Below, piece after piece: positions 43,182 through 51,010 of a stretch of 64,000 bases of DNA. The position numbers and the translations under genes are program-made. The notes under the pieces were generated by a model. It searched no databases. It had not been told where the DNA came from and saw nothing but the letters and a program-made list of their open reading frames with translations. The DNA is from Streptomyces sclerotialus (GTDB taxonomy: Bacteria; Actinomycetota; Actinomycetes; Streptomycetales; Streptomycetaceae). Within the stretch, counting starts at the first letter, position 1. Each line of letters begins with the position of its first letter. Where the stretch lies: NCBI RefSeq assembly GCF_040907265.1, contig NZ_JBFOHP010000002.1:1488001-1552000 (forward strand), written 5' to 3'.

Positions 43182-43568
43182 TCAGGACACCGAGACCCCG
43201 CCGGGCAGCGCGGCGCGCCAGCCCCGCAGCGTCTCCAGCACCCGTTCCAGCTCGCCGACGATCCGGTCCAGCTCGCCGGCGGTGCGCGCGTCGCAGGAGT
43301 ACGGCATGCGCCCCTCCGCCTCGATCACGCCCACCTCGACCACCGGGGAGGTCCGGCCCGACGTGCCTTCTTCGCACATGATGTGAAAGAGGAGCTGCGG
43401 GAAGCTCCGCTCCGGCTGTGCCGAAATGTTCCAGCTGACCGGTTCCGCCAGATGCATGATGCCCTCCCGGCCGCCGGCCTCGGCCGCGGTGTGCACACGG
43501 CGGCACCACACCGGGCACACCACGGGCCGTACGGCCAATGTCACGGGATCCAACATGTCGTCCGTCAT
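43182..43568 (-). CDS. DUF6907-type protein, 128 aa
   Basis: A small Streptomyces protein with an N-terminal CPVWCRRVH motif (about residues 18-26), a pattern of Cys and His residues that could bind a metal. Further along are a beta-rich middle section (WNISAQPERSFPQLLFHI) and a helical C-terminus (AGELDRIVGELERVLETLRGW). The function is unknown; related genes often lie near DNA-binding proteins. ATG at 43568 was chosen over a GTG six bases upstream. Confidence 0.75.
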   Translation of the reverse strand: MTDDMLDPVTLAVRPVVCPVWCRRVHTAAEAGGREGIMHLAEPVSWNISAQPERSFPQLLFHIMCEEGTSGRTSPVVEVGVIEAEGRMPYSCDARTAGELDRIVGELERVLETLRGWRAALPGGVSVS

Positions 43569-44108
43569 GTGCACATTATCCGGCGGAACCGCCGATCCCG
43601 CTCTTGTGCGGCACCCGCTCGGGTGCCAGGCACTTCACCGGCGTCATTCTCAGGTATCGAGCACCGCACATGCGGTACGAGGCGCCCCGCCGGGCCACGT
43701 GCGTGACCGTTCCCGATGCCTTGTCCGCGATCCCCCGGTCCACGCTCAGCAGAGCGATGTCACCGGCGTCGTGAACGCGCCGCGGACGTACGGAGATCGT
43801 CCTCGCCGCCCGTCTCGCCCTCTCCGACAAGGTGCTCAGTGACCGGCCGCGCCGGCTCGTCGTGTCAGGCGTGGTCGAGCAGGAGCGCACCGCGGGCGGC
43901 CGTCCACCGTCGGACAACCGGCTCACCGCGCACGGCCGGCGGCCGGGCCCCGTACCGCAGGCGCTGTGGACCGGGGCGCCGCCGCACCGGTCCGGCCCGC
44001 CGGACCGTCCTGGCCGGCCGGGGGCAGGGCACCGGCCGGCCAGGACGGGGCGCCGGTCGGCCGGGGACGAGGCGCCGGCCGGGGACGAGGCGCCGGTCTT
44101 CCGGCTGG
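43569..44108. other. 540-bp gap between DUF6907 and LacI genes, no supportable gene
   Basis: Frames here (for example 43832-44239 plus) lack start signals and recognisable motifs. Around 44030-44100 the sequence repeats GGGGACGAGGCGCCGGCC-like units. It may hold a decayed gene or regulatory sequence. Nothing firmer can be said. Confidence 0.45.
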
Positions 44109-45113
44109 TCAGCCGGAGGCCCGTACGACCAGGCGCGGGGCGAGGCGGACGGCGCGGCTCGGGGGCGCTTCCCCCGGTGGTGTGCCGTCGTCCGAGCGGT
44201 CGGCGAGCAACCGGGCGGCCTCCGCCGCCAGTTCGGTGACGGGCTGGCGGACCGTGGTGAGCGCCGGGTCGGCCAGGCCCGCGAGGGGCACGTCGTCGAA
44301 GCCGGTGACCGCGACCTCGCCGGGCACGTCGGCGCCCAGTTGGCGCAGCCGCTGGAGCGCGCCGACCGCGATGAGGTCGTTGGCGCAGACGACGGCGTCC
44401 GGGCGGGACGGCCAGATCCGGTCGATCGCCTCGCGCCCGAACGCCACGGAGAAATCGCCGAGTTCGACCCGCCCGGGGGCCGACGGGCCGAAGGCGGCGG
44501 CGCCCGCCTCGTACGCCGCGCGCCGCTCGGCCGCGGTCGACGTCGTACCGGCCGCGCCCACGAACCACGGGCGGCGGCGGCCCGCGGCCGCCAGGTGGTC
44601 CAGTACCAGCGCCATGCCGGCCGCGTTGTCCACCGCGACCGAATCGGCGACACCCGGTCCGCAGCCACGGTCCAGCAGCACCACCGGCACCCGCCGTGCG
44701 GCGTCCGCCACCGCCTCCCGGCTGCGCCGCTCGTCGACCGGTATCAGCAGCAGCGCGTCCACCTGCCGGTCCAGGAACTCCGCGATCCGGGCCGCCTCGG
44801 TCGCCGGGTCGTCGTCGCAGTCGGCGAGCAGGACGGCCCGGCCCGCCGCGTGCAGCGCGTGCTCCAGCTCGCGCACGAGCGCGGGGAAGAAGGGATTGGT
44901 GATCTGCGGCAGGACCAGGCCGACCGTGCCCGTCGCGCGGCGGCGCAGCGCGCGGGCGACGTGGTTGGGGCGGTAGCCGAGGCGCTCGGCGGCTTCCCGT
45001 ACGGTGCGGGCGGTCTCGGTGCCGACGGGGCGGGTCCCGGCGAGCACGCGGGAGACGGTGGCGACGGAGCAGCCCGAGGCGCGGGCGACGTCCTTGAGGG
45101 TGACTTCGGCCAC
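44109..45113 (-). CDS. LacI-family transcriptional regulator
   Basis: A 334-residue LacI/GalR repressor. The N-terminal helix-turn-helix is TLKDVARASGCSVATVSRVL (residues 5-24), followed by the hinge segment RPNHVARALRR and a periplasmic-binding-like sensor domain (TGTVGLVLPQITNPFFPALV and PDAVVCANDLIAVGALQRL). GTG at 45113 follows GAAGGG. It is divergent from the nucleoside hydrolase and MFS pair, which it probably represses until a ribonucleoside or sugar ligand binds. Confidence 0.92.
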   Translation of the reverse strand: MAEVTLKDVARASGCSVATVSRVLAGTRPVGTETARTVREAAERLGYRPNHVARALRRRATGTVGLVLPQITNPFFPALVRELEHALHAAGRAVLLADCDDDPATEAARIAEFLDRQVDALLLIPVDERRSREAVADAARRVPVVLLDRGCGPGVADSVAVDNAAGMALVLDHLAAAGRRRPWFVGAAGTTSTAAERRAAYEAGAAAFGPSAPGRVELGDFSVAFGREAIDRIWPSRPDAVVCANDLIAVGALQRLRQLGADVPGEVAVTGFDDVPLAGLADPALTTVRQPVTELAAEAARLLADRSDDGTPPGEAPPSRAVRLAPRLVVRASG

Positions 45114-45175
45114 GGTCGTGCCCTTCGCTCGGCTCGGCTGCGCCGCCCGCACCGGCGTACCCTGCGGAAACGGCG

Positions 45176-45191
45176 GGCAAACGTTATCACC
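45176..45191. promoter_or_regulatory. Candidate LacI operator 1
   Basis: GGCAAACGTTATCACC, centred on AACGTT, fits the general LacI-family pattern with a central CG. It lies in the 225-bp gap between the divergent regulator and nucleoside hydrolase. Confidence 0.5.
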
Positions 45192-45265
45192 GGGTGGTCG
45201 CCCGACTCTGTGGGATGAATCATTGACAAGCGCCCCGGTATGCGGGTGAACTCTTCGCGGCACGT

Positions 45266-45282
45266 TGGAGAACGATTTCCCA
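45266..45282. promoter_or_regulatory. Candidate LacI operator 2
   Basis: TGGAGAACGATTTCCCA, a second CG-centred dyad about 90 bp from the first (45176-45191) and 57 bp before the hydrolase start. Two sites could be bridged by one LacI-type tetramer or occupied by two dimers. Confidence 0.45.
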
Positions 45283-45338
45283 TCTCCTCTCCCGAAGGCC
45301 ACCGCACCACCGTTCAACAGGGCAAAGGGGCTCATCCG

Positions 45339-46325
45339 TTGGCCAGAAAGATCATCCTCGACTGCGACCCGGGGCACGACGACGCGATCGCCATGCTGCT
45401 GGCCCACGGCAACCCCGACATCGAGCTGGTCGCCGTGACCACCGTCGTCGGCAACCAGACGCTGGAGAAGGTCACCCGTAACGCGCTGTCCGTGGCGCGG
45501 ATCGCGGGCATCACCGACGTGCCCTTCGCCGCCGGCTGCCCGCGCCCTCTCGTACGGAACATCGAGACCGCCGGTGACATCCACGGCGAGACCGGCCTGG
45601 ACGGGCCGGTGCTCCCCGACCCCACGTGCGTCCTGGATGAGCGGCACGCCGTGGACCTCATCATCGACACCGTCATGTCCCACGAGCCGGGCGAGATCAC
45701 CATCGTCCCGACCGCGGGCCTGACCAACATCGCGCTGGCCGCCCGCAAGGAGCCGCGCATCGTCGAGCGGGTCCGCGAGGTCGTCCTGATGGGCGGCGGC
45801 TACCACGAGGGCAACTGGAGCGCGGTCGCCGAGTTCAACATCGTCATCGACCCCGAGGCCGCGCACATCGTCTTCAACGCGGGCTGGCCGGTCACCATGG
45901 TCGGCCTGGACCTCACCCACCAGGCGCTCGCGACGCCCGAGGTGGCCGAGCGGATCGCCGCGCTGGGCACCGGGCCCGGCAAGTTCGTCGGGGAGCTGCT
46001 GGAGTTCTTCGGCACCGCCTACCGCGATCACCAGGGCTTCGAGTCGCCGCCGGTGCACGACCCGTGCGCCGTCGCGTACGTGATCGACCCGGACGTGATG
46101 ACCGTGCGCCGGGCCCCGGTCGACATCGAGCTGACCGGCACCCTGACCAAGGGCATGACCGTGACGGACTTCCGCGCCCCCGCGCCCGCCGACTGCAGGA
46201 CCCAGGTCGCGGTGAAGCTGGACCACGGCCGCTTCTGGGACCTCGTCGTGGACGCCCTGGAGCGGATCGGCGACCCGGAGCTGATCGGCGAGAACCCGCA
46301 GAAGCCTGGGGACGTCCTCGCATGA
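45339..46325 (+). CDS. Inosine/uridine-preferring nucleoside hydrolase family protein
   Basis: A 328-residue nucleoside hydrolase. The N-terminal Ca-binding motif is DCDPGHDDAIAM (residues 8-19), and further family segments are PTAGLTNIALA, VLMGGGYHEGNWS, AEFNIVIDPEAA and HDPCAVAYV. It cuts the N-glycosidic bond of ribonucleosides to give base and ribose. TTG at 45339 is chosen because AAAGGGG precedes it and the protein then begins exactly at the conserved start. It overlaps the MFS gene by four bases, forming a nucleoside uptake and use operon. Confidence 0.92.
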   Translation: MARKIILDCDPGHDDAIAMLLAHGNPDIELVAVTTVVGNQTLEKVTRNALSVARIAGITDVPFAAGCPRPLVRNIETAGDIHGETGLDGPVLPDPTCVLDERHAVDLIIDTVMSHEPGEITIVPTAGLTNIALAARKEPRIVERVREVVLMGGGYHEGNWSAVAEFNIVIDPEAAHIVFNAGWPVTMVGLDLTHQALATPEVAERIAALGTGPGKFVGELLEFFGTAYRDHQGFESPPVHDPCAVAYVIDPDVMTVRRAPVDIELTGTLTKGMTVTDFRAPAPADCRTQVAVKLDHGRFWDLVVDALERIGDPELIGENPQKPGDVLA

Positions 46326-47773
46326 ACGCATCCACCACGTCGGGGCCGCCCCCCGGCGGCCTGACCGAGAGACCCGCCGTACGGGTCGGCGTCCTGCTCA
46401 CCGCGCTGCTGGCGGCGTGCTTCGCCTTCCAGCTCAACGCGTCCATGCTGAGCCCCGCGCTGAAGAGCATCGAGGACAGCCTCGGTGCCACCTCGGCGGA
46501 GGTCGGCCTCACCCAGACCGCGTTCTTCACCTCGGCCGCGCTCTTCTCGCTGTTCCTGCCGCGGCTCGGTGACGTCATCGGCCGCCGCAAGGTGCTGGCC
46601 GGGATGATGGCGCTGATGGTGATCGGCTGTGTCATCGCGGCGCTGGCGACGAGCGTGCCGATGCTCTTCGTGGGCCGGGTCATCCAGGGCGTGAGCGGTC
46701 CGACCGTACCGCTGTGCCTGATCATGCTGCGGGTGGAGGTGCCCGAGCCGAAGAAGTACGGCACCCTGCTCGGCGTGATCACCGCGGTCAACGGCGGCAT
46801 CGCGGGCGTGGACTCGCTCGCCGGCGGCTACCTCGCCGACCACTACGGCTTCGGCGCGGTCTTCTGGGCGATGGCGGTCGTCGCGGCGGTCGCCGCCGCG
46901 CTGGTGGCCACCCTCACCCGGGAGTCCACCGCGCCCGTGAAGAGCCGGATGGACTGGCCCGGTGTGCTGCTCCTCGTCATCTCGGTCGGCACCCTGCTGA
47001 CGGCGTTCAACGAGGCGGGCAAGCTGGCCGCCGCGAACTGGCCGCTGATCGCCGTGCTCGTCGTGATCGCCGCGATCGCCTTCGCGCTGTTCTGGCGTAC
47101 GGAGAGCCGCAGCGGCCACCCGCTGGTCGCCACCCACCACCTCAAGCAGCGCTCGACCTGGGCCCTGCTGCTGACCACCGTGCTCACCATGACCGGCGTC
47201 TTCGCCGTCATGAACGGGCTGATCCCGGCACTCGCGCAGGACGCCCACGCGGGCCTGGGCATGTCGGCCGAGGCGTCGGCCTGGTGGACGCTGACGCCGT
47301 ACGCGCTCGCGGGGCTGGCGATGGGGCCGGTGGCGGGCCGGCTCTCCGCGACGTTCGGGTACGGGCGCATTCTGCGGTTCGGGCTCGTCGGTACGGTGGT
47401 GACGATCGTGCTGATGATCGTCACCAGCGGCAGTCACTCCCGGGTGCTGCTCCTGCTGATGTCCGTCCTGGTGGGCATCGCGTACGCGGGCGTGGCCAAC
47501 ATCGTCCTCAACGGCCTGGGCATCGTGCTCTCGCCACGCGAGAACCCCGGCTTCCTGCCGGGGCTGAACGCGGGTGCGTTCAACCTGGGGGCCGGCCTCA
47601 GCTTCGCGGTCCTGTACGCGGTCAAGACCGCCGTGGTTCCGGCCGATCCGGCGTCGACGACGGGCTACACCGCGGCGATGATCGCGGGTGTCGTCATCAT
47701 CGCGGCGGCGTTCGCGGCGTCGTTCCTCATCCCGAAGCCGGTGTCCGCCGAGGCGGACGGACAGCCGGCGTAG
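46322..47773 (+). CDS. MFS transporter, probably nucleoside-related
   Basis: A 483-residue permease with about 14 hydrophobic segments. The A motif is in LGDVIGRRK after helix 2, QGVSGPTVPLCLIML is the helix 5 region, and the remaining helices extend to the C-terminus. Its length and helix count fit the drug:H+ antiporter-2-like branch, but its coupling to a nucleoside hydrolase under a LacI regulator suggests transport of nucleosides or related compounds. The direction of transport cannot be read from the sequence. It converges with the cobalamin-transport genes at a hairpin. Confidence 0.85.
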   Translation: MNASTTSGPPPGGLTERPAVRVGVLLTALLAACFAFQLNASMLSPALKSIEDSLGATSAEVGLTQTAFFTSAALFSLFLPRLGDVIGRRKVLAGMMALMVIGCVIAALATSVPMLFVGRVIQGVSGPTVPLCLIMLRVEVPEPKKYGTLLGVITAVNGGIAGVDSLAGGYLADHYGFGAVFWAMAVVAAVAAALVATLTRESTAPVKSRMDWPGVLLLVISVGTLLTAFNEAGKLAAANWPLIAVLVVIAAIAFALFWRTESRSGHPLVATHHLKQRSTWALLLTTVLTMTGVFAVMNGLIPALAQDAHAGLGMSAEASAWWTLTPYALAGLAMGPVAGRLSATFGYGRILRFGLVGTVVTIVLMIVTSGSHSRVLLLLMSVLVGIAYAGVANIVLNGLGIVLSPRENPGFLPGLNAGAFNLGAGLSFAVLYAVKTAVVPADPASTTGYTAAMIAGVVIIAAAFAASFLIPKPVSAEADGQPA

Positions 47774-47780
47774 CCGCCGT

Positions 47781-47845
47781 AGGGGTGCGGGGAACCGCCC
47801 CGGTCACGCGCCGTCGTGGCTGGGCGCGCAGTTCCCCGCGCCCCT
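47781..47845. terminator. Bidirectional hairpin repeat between convergent genes
   Basis: The arms AGGGGTGCGGGGAAC and GTTCCCCGCGCCCCT pair at 14 of 15 positions (one wobble), separated by 35 bases. Such GGGGAACTGCGCG/GTTCCCCGCGCCCCT elements are frequent in Streptomyces intergenic regions. It lies between the MFS stop and the BtuF-like stop, so it can end both transcripts. Confidence 0.75.
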
Positions 47846-47846
47846 G

Positions 47847-48842
47847 CTACCGCAGGTAGGCGCCCAAGCGCTCGATTGCCGCGGGATTGCGCGGGCTCTC
47901 CACCAGGTCCGCGTAGTCCAGCGTGATGATGCGGCGGTGTTTGACCGCGGAGACGTTCGCCAGTGGCTTGTAGTGGAGCAGGAACCGCTTCTTCTGCTCG
48001 GCCGTGGTGTCCCCGTAGTCGTTGACGACGATCACGTCGGGGTCGCGTTCGACGACGGTCTCCCAGCCGACCGTGGTCCAGGAGTCCGCGAGGTCGTGGG
48101 TGATGCTGCGGCCGCCCGCCTTGGTGATGATCTCGTCGGGCGCCGCGTACCGGCCCGCCGTGAACGGCTTGTCCTGGCCGCTGTCGTAGAGGAACACGCT
48201 CGGCCGGGCGTCCCCCTTCGGCGCCTTCTTCCGTACGTCCGCGACCCGGCTCCGGAAGTCCGCGATCAGCTTCCGTGCCCGGTCCTCCACGCCGAACAGC
48301 TTTCCGAGCTGGGTGAGGTCGGTGTAGAGGGCGTCCAGCGGCGGCATGACACCGCGTGCCGCGCCGTGGCCGTTGCGGCAGGACTCGGTGAGGACGTACG
48401 CGTCGATGCCGAGCTTCTTCAGGGCCGCCGGGGTGATCCCGTTCTCGCCGAAGCCGTAGCCCCAGCCCGCGAATACCAGGTCGGCGTGGGCGTCGACGGC
48501 CATCTCCTTGGTGATCGCCTGCTTCGACAGCCACCTCGTCTTCTTGTACGCGTCCTTCCAGGGCACGTGGTCCAGGTCCCCCTTGTCGTCCGGCATGACG
48601 TACCCGGCCATCCGGTCCTCCAGGCCCAGCGCGAACATGATCTCGGTGATGCCGACGTCGTTGGTGACGACGCGTTCGGGGGCCTTGTCGAAGGTGACCT
48701 TCCTGCCGCAGTTCTCGATGGTGACGGTGTTCTCGGCCGCCTTGCCGTCCCCGCCACCGGCGATGCGGGCTCCGCAGCCGGTGAGCGAGGCGGTGAGGGC
48801 GAGGGCGGCGGCCGCGCAGGCCGCCGGGCGCAGGACGCGCAT
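47847..48842 (-). CDS. ABC transporter substrate-binding lipoprotein, BtuF/FecB-type
   Basis: A 331-residue lipoprotein. The signal peptide ends at lipobox LTGC with lipidated Cys23. The mature protein begins with the periplasmic-binding fold seen in vitamin B12 and siderophore receptors (APERVVTNDVGITEIMFALGLEDRMAGYV, then VVERDPDVIVVNDYG). It captures the ligand outside the membrane and delivers it to the permease. The shared cobalamin riboswitch upstream of the permease makes cobalamin or a corrinoid precursor the probable ligand. It is the last gene of the three. Confidence 0.9.
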   Translation of the reverse strand: MRVLRPAACAAAALALTASLTGCGARIAGGGDGKAAENTVTIENCGRKVTFDKAPERVVTNDVGITEIMFALGLEDRMAGYVMPDDKGDLDHVPWKDAYKKTRWLSKQAITKEMAVDAHADLVFAGWGYGFGENGITPAALKKLGIDAYVLTESCRNGHGAARGVMPPLDALYTDLTQLGKLFGVEDRARKLIADFRSRVADVRKKAPKGDARPSVFLYDSGQDKPFTAGRYAAPDEIITKAGGRSITHDLADSWTTVGWETVVERDPDVIVVNDYGDTTAEQKKRFLLHYKPLANVSAVKHRRIITLDYADLVESPRNPAAIERLGAYLR

Positions 48843-48859
48843 GGGATCTCCGTAAGGGG

Positions 48860-49633
48860 TCAGTCGGCGAGGTCGAAGAGGAGCTGGAGTGCGCCGGTCA
48901 CGGGGTGGGCGACGCGGTGCGCCCGTACGCCGAAGACCTCGGCCAGCAGCTCGGCGCTGAGGACGTCCTCCGGCGGGCCGGCGGCCACGACGCGGCCGCC
49001 GTCGAGCACGTACAGCACGTCGCAGTGGCTCGCGGCGAGGTTCAGGTCGTGCAGTGCGGCGAGCACCGTGAGGCCACTGCCGCGTACCAGGGACAGCACC
49101 TCCAGCTGGTGGGCGATGTCCAGGTGGTTGGTCGGTTCGTCGAGGACGAGGACCTGCGGCTGCTGGGCCAGCGCGCGGGCGATCAGGACGCGCTGCTTCT
49201 CGCCGCCGGAGAGCGAGCGGAAGCCGCGTGCGGCGAGGTGCCCCGCACCGACCCGGTTCAGCGCGGCCGCGCACAGCGCGGCGTCGGCGGCGGACCGGCC
49301 CGCGAACGGGGAGCCCCGGTGGTGCGGCAGCCGCCCCATCGCCACCACCTCGGCCGCGGTGAAGTCGAACTCGGCGCCGGACTCCTGGGGCAGCGCGGCC
49401 AGCCGGCGCGCGCCCTCCCGCGCGTCCAGCGCGTGCAGATCGTCGCCGGCCAGCCGTACCGTGCCCGCCGTGGGCCGCAGCGCCCGGTACACGCACCGCA
49501 GCAGCGTGGACTTGCCGCTGCCGTTCGGCCCGACCACCCCGACGACCTGCCCGCCCTCGGCGCGCAGCGTGATGTCCTCGACGATCCGGCTGCCCGCCAG
49601 CTCGACCGTCACCCCTTCGACGTCGACGCGCAT
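48860..49633 (-). CDS. ABC transporter ATPase, BtuD/FecE-type
   Basis: A 257-residue ATPase with Walker A VGPNGSGKSTLL, signature LSGGEKQRV and Walker B LVLDEPTNHLD, followed by the H-loop LHDLNLAA. It energises the BtuC-like permease. The ATG at 49633 overlaps the permease stop by one base, showing translational coupling; the substrate-binding gene starts 17 bp further on. Confidence 0.93.
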   Translation of the reverse strand: MRVDVEGVTVELAGSRIVEDITLRAEGGQVVGVVGPNGSGKSTLLRCVYRALRPTAGTVRLAGDDLHALDAREGARRLAALPQESGAEFDFTAAEVVAMGRLPHHRGSPFAGRSAADAALCAAALNRVGAGHLAARGFRSLSGGEKQRVLIARALAQQPQVLVLDEPTNHLDIAHQLEVLSLVRGSGLTVLAALHDLNLAASHCDVLYVLDGGRVVAAGPPEDVLSAELLAEVFGVRAHRVAHPVTGALQLLFDLAD

Positions 49634-50715
49634 CAGCGGCCGCCCCCGAACGCGTAGCCGCCGCGCCGCATCAGCAGCAGGAAGCACGGCACCCCGAGTA
49701 CCGCGGTGACCACACCGACCGGGATCTCGGCGGGCGCCAGCAGCAGCCGGGAGACGATGTCCGCCCAGACCAGCAGCACGGCGCCGGCGAGCGGCGCGAG
49801 GAGCAGCACCCGCCGGTGGTCGGCGCCGACCAGCATCCGTACGACGTGCGGCACCATCAGGCCGACGAACCCGATCGCGCCGGACACGGCGACGACCGTC
49901 GCGGTGACGGCGGCGGTGACCACGAACAGCTCGGTGCGCAGCCGGCCCGCGCGCACGCCGAGTGCCGCCGCGGTCTCGTCGCCCATCGCGAGCGCGTTGA
50001 GCTGCCCGGCCCGGGCGCCGAGGTACACCGTCCCGGCGAGCACGGTGACGGCGGCGAGCGGCACCGAGCCCCAGGTCGCCCCGCCCAGGCTGCCGAGCAG
50101 CCACATCATCGCGGACCTGGCCGCCTCGCCGCGCTCGGCCCGGAAGACCATCAGCGTGGTGACGGCGGAGAACCCGTACGACAGCGCGGTACCGGACAGC
50201 ACCAGCCGCAGCGGCGTCAGCCCGTACGCGGTACGCGCCGTCACGTAGACGAGCACCATCGCCGCGAGCGCCGAGACGAACGCGGACACCGACAGCGCCC
50301 ACACGCCCAGCGCGGCGAACGCGCCCAGCAGCAGGACGGCGTTGGCGCCGACCGCGGCACCGGAGGAGACGCCGAGCACGAAGGGGTCGGCGAGCGCGTT
50401 GCGCACCAGCGCCTGCACGGCCACCCCGACCGAGGCGAGCCCCGCGCCGACCACGGCCGCGAGGACGGCGCGCGGCAGCCGTATCTCCCAGACGATGGTG
50501 TACCCGCCGGTCTCCTCCGGCCCTATCGTCCCGCCGGTCAGCCCGGCCGTCAGGAAGTGCAGCGTCTCGCCCCACGACACCCCGGCGGAGCCGAGGCCGA
50601 CCCCGCACACGAGGGAGCCGAGCAGCAGGACGGCGAGCACGGCGGCGGTGGCGGGGACCGGCAGCCGGCGGGGCACGGGCGGTCCGGCCGCGGCGGGTGC
50701 CGGGGCTGTGGTCAT
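49633..50715 (-). CDS. ABC transporter permease, BtuC/FecCD-type
   Basis: A 360-residue permease with about ten hydrophobic segments, matching the FecCD family used for cobalamin, heme and siderophore import. GVAVQALVRNALADPFVLGVSSGAAVGA is the hallmark of this family. ATG at 50715 was chosen; an in-frame GTG lies nine bases upstream. It is the first gene downstream of a cobalamin riboswitch, giving the operon permease, ATPase, binding lipoprotein. Confidence 0.92.
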   Translation of the reverse strand: MTTAPAPAAAGPPVPRRLPVPATAAVLAVLLLGSLVCGVGLGSAGVSWGETLHFLTAGLTGGTIGPEETGGYTIVWEIRLPRAVLAAVVGAGLASVGVAVQALVRNALADPFVLGVSSGAAVGANAVLLLGAFAALGVWALSVSAFVSALAAMVLVYVTARTAYGLTPLRLVLSGTALSYGFSAVTTLMVFRAERGEAARSAMMWLLGSLGGATWGSVPLAAVTVLAGTVYLGARAGQLNALAMGDETAAALGVRAGRLRTELFVVTAAVTATVVAVSGAIGFVGLMVPHVVRMLVGADHRRVLLLAPLAGAVLLVWADIVSRLLLAPAEIPVGVVTAVLGVPCFLLLMRRGGYAFGGGR

Positions 50716-50797
50716 GGCGGGCACGGGCGGGCGTCCTTCGCCTCGGGCCGCGTCCGTGCGCGCAGGGAAACGGCGCAGCGCCGGCCGGGCGTCCGTG

Positions 50798-50985
50798 CGT
50801 CATCCCTCTCGCAGTCCGCGGCGAGCAGTAGGGAGTTGTGCCACCCCGCGGGTCATCGGACTCACCCGAGCGACGCCCCGGACCCTTACGACAGGCCCGG
50901 CCGCGCACTCGCGAACACCGTTGCGGGTCAGCGCCGGACTCTCACCGGACTTCCCCCACGGGACACACCGGCAGCCTAACAGCGG
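50798..50985 (-). ncRNA. Cobalamin (B12) riboswitch
   Basis: Read on the minus strand, the leader of the BtuC-like gene contains the two most diagnostic conserved elements of the cobalamin aptamer in order: GGGGAAGTCCGGTGAGAG (50956-50939) and GCTGACCCGCAACGG (50932-50918). GCCGGTG lies upstream (about 50974) and a GC-rich, foldable expression region follows up to about 50800. Binding of adenosylcobalamin would reduce expression of the importer. The exact ends are approximate. Confidence 0.88.
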
Positions 50986-51010
50986 CCCGGGCCGGCGCCC
51001 GGGCCGGTCG

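Noticed and set aside
42847..43386. Plus-strand open frame downstream of the peptide region
   Set aside because: It runs antisense into the DUF6907 gene, has poor codon bias and no ribosome site.
43832..44239. Plus-strand open frame between DUF6907 and LacI genes
   Set aside because: It overlaps the LacI gene in antisense and includes short tandem repeats; no start signal or motif.
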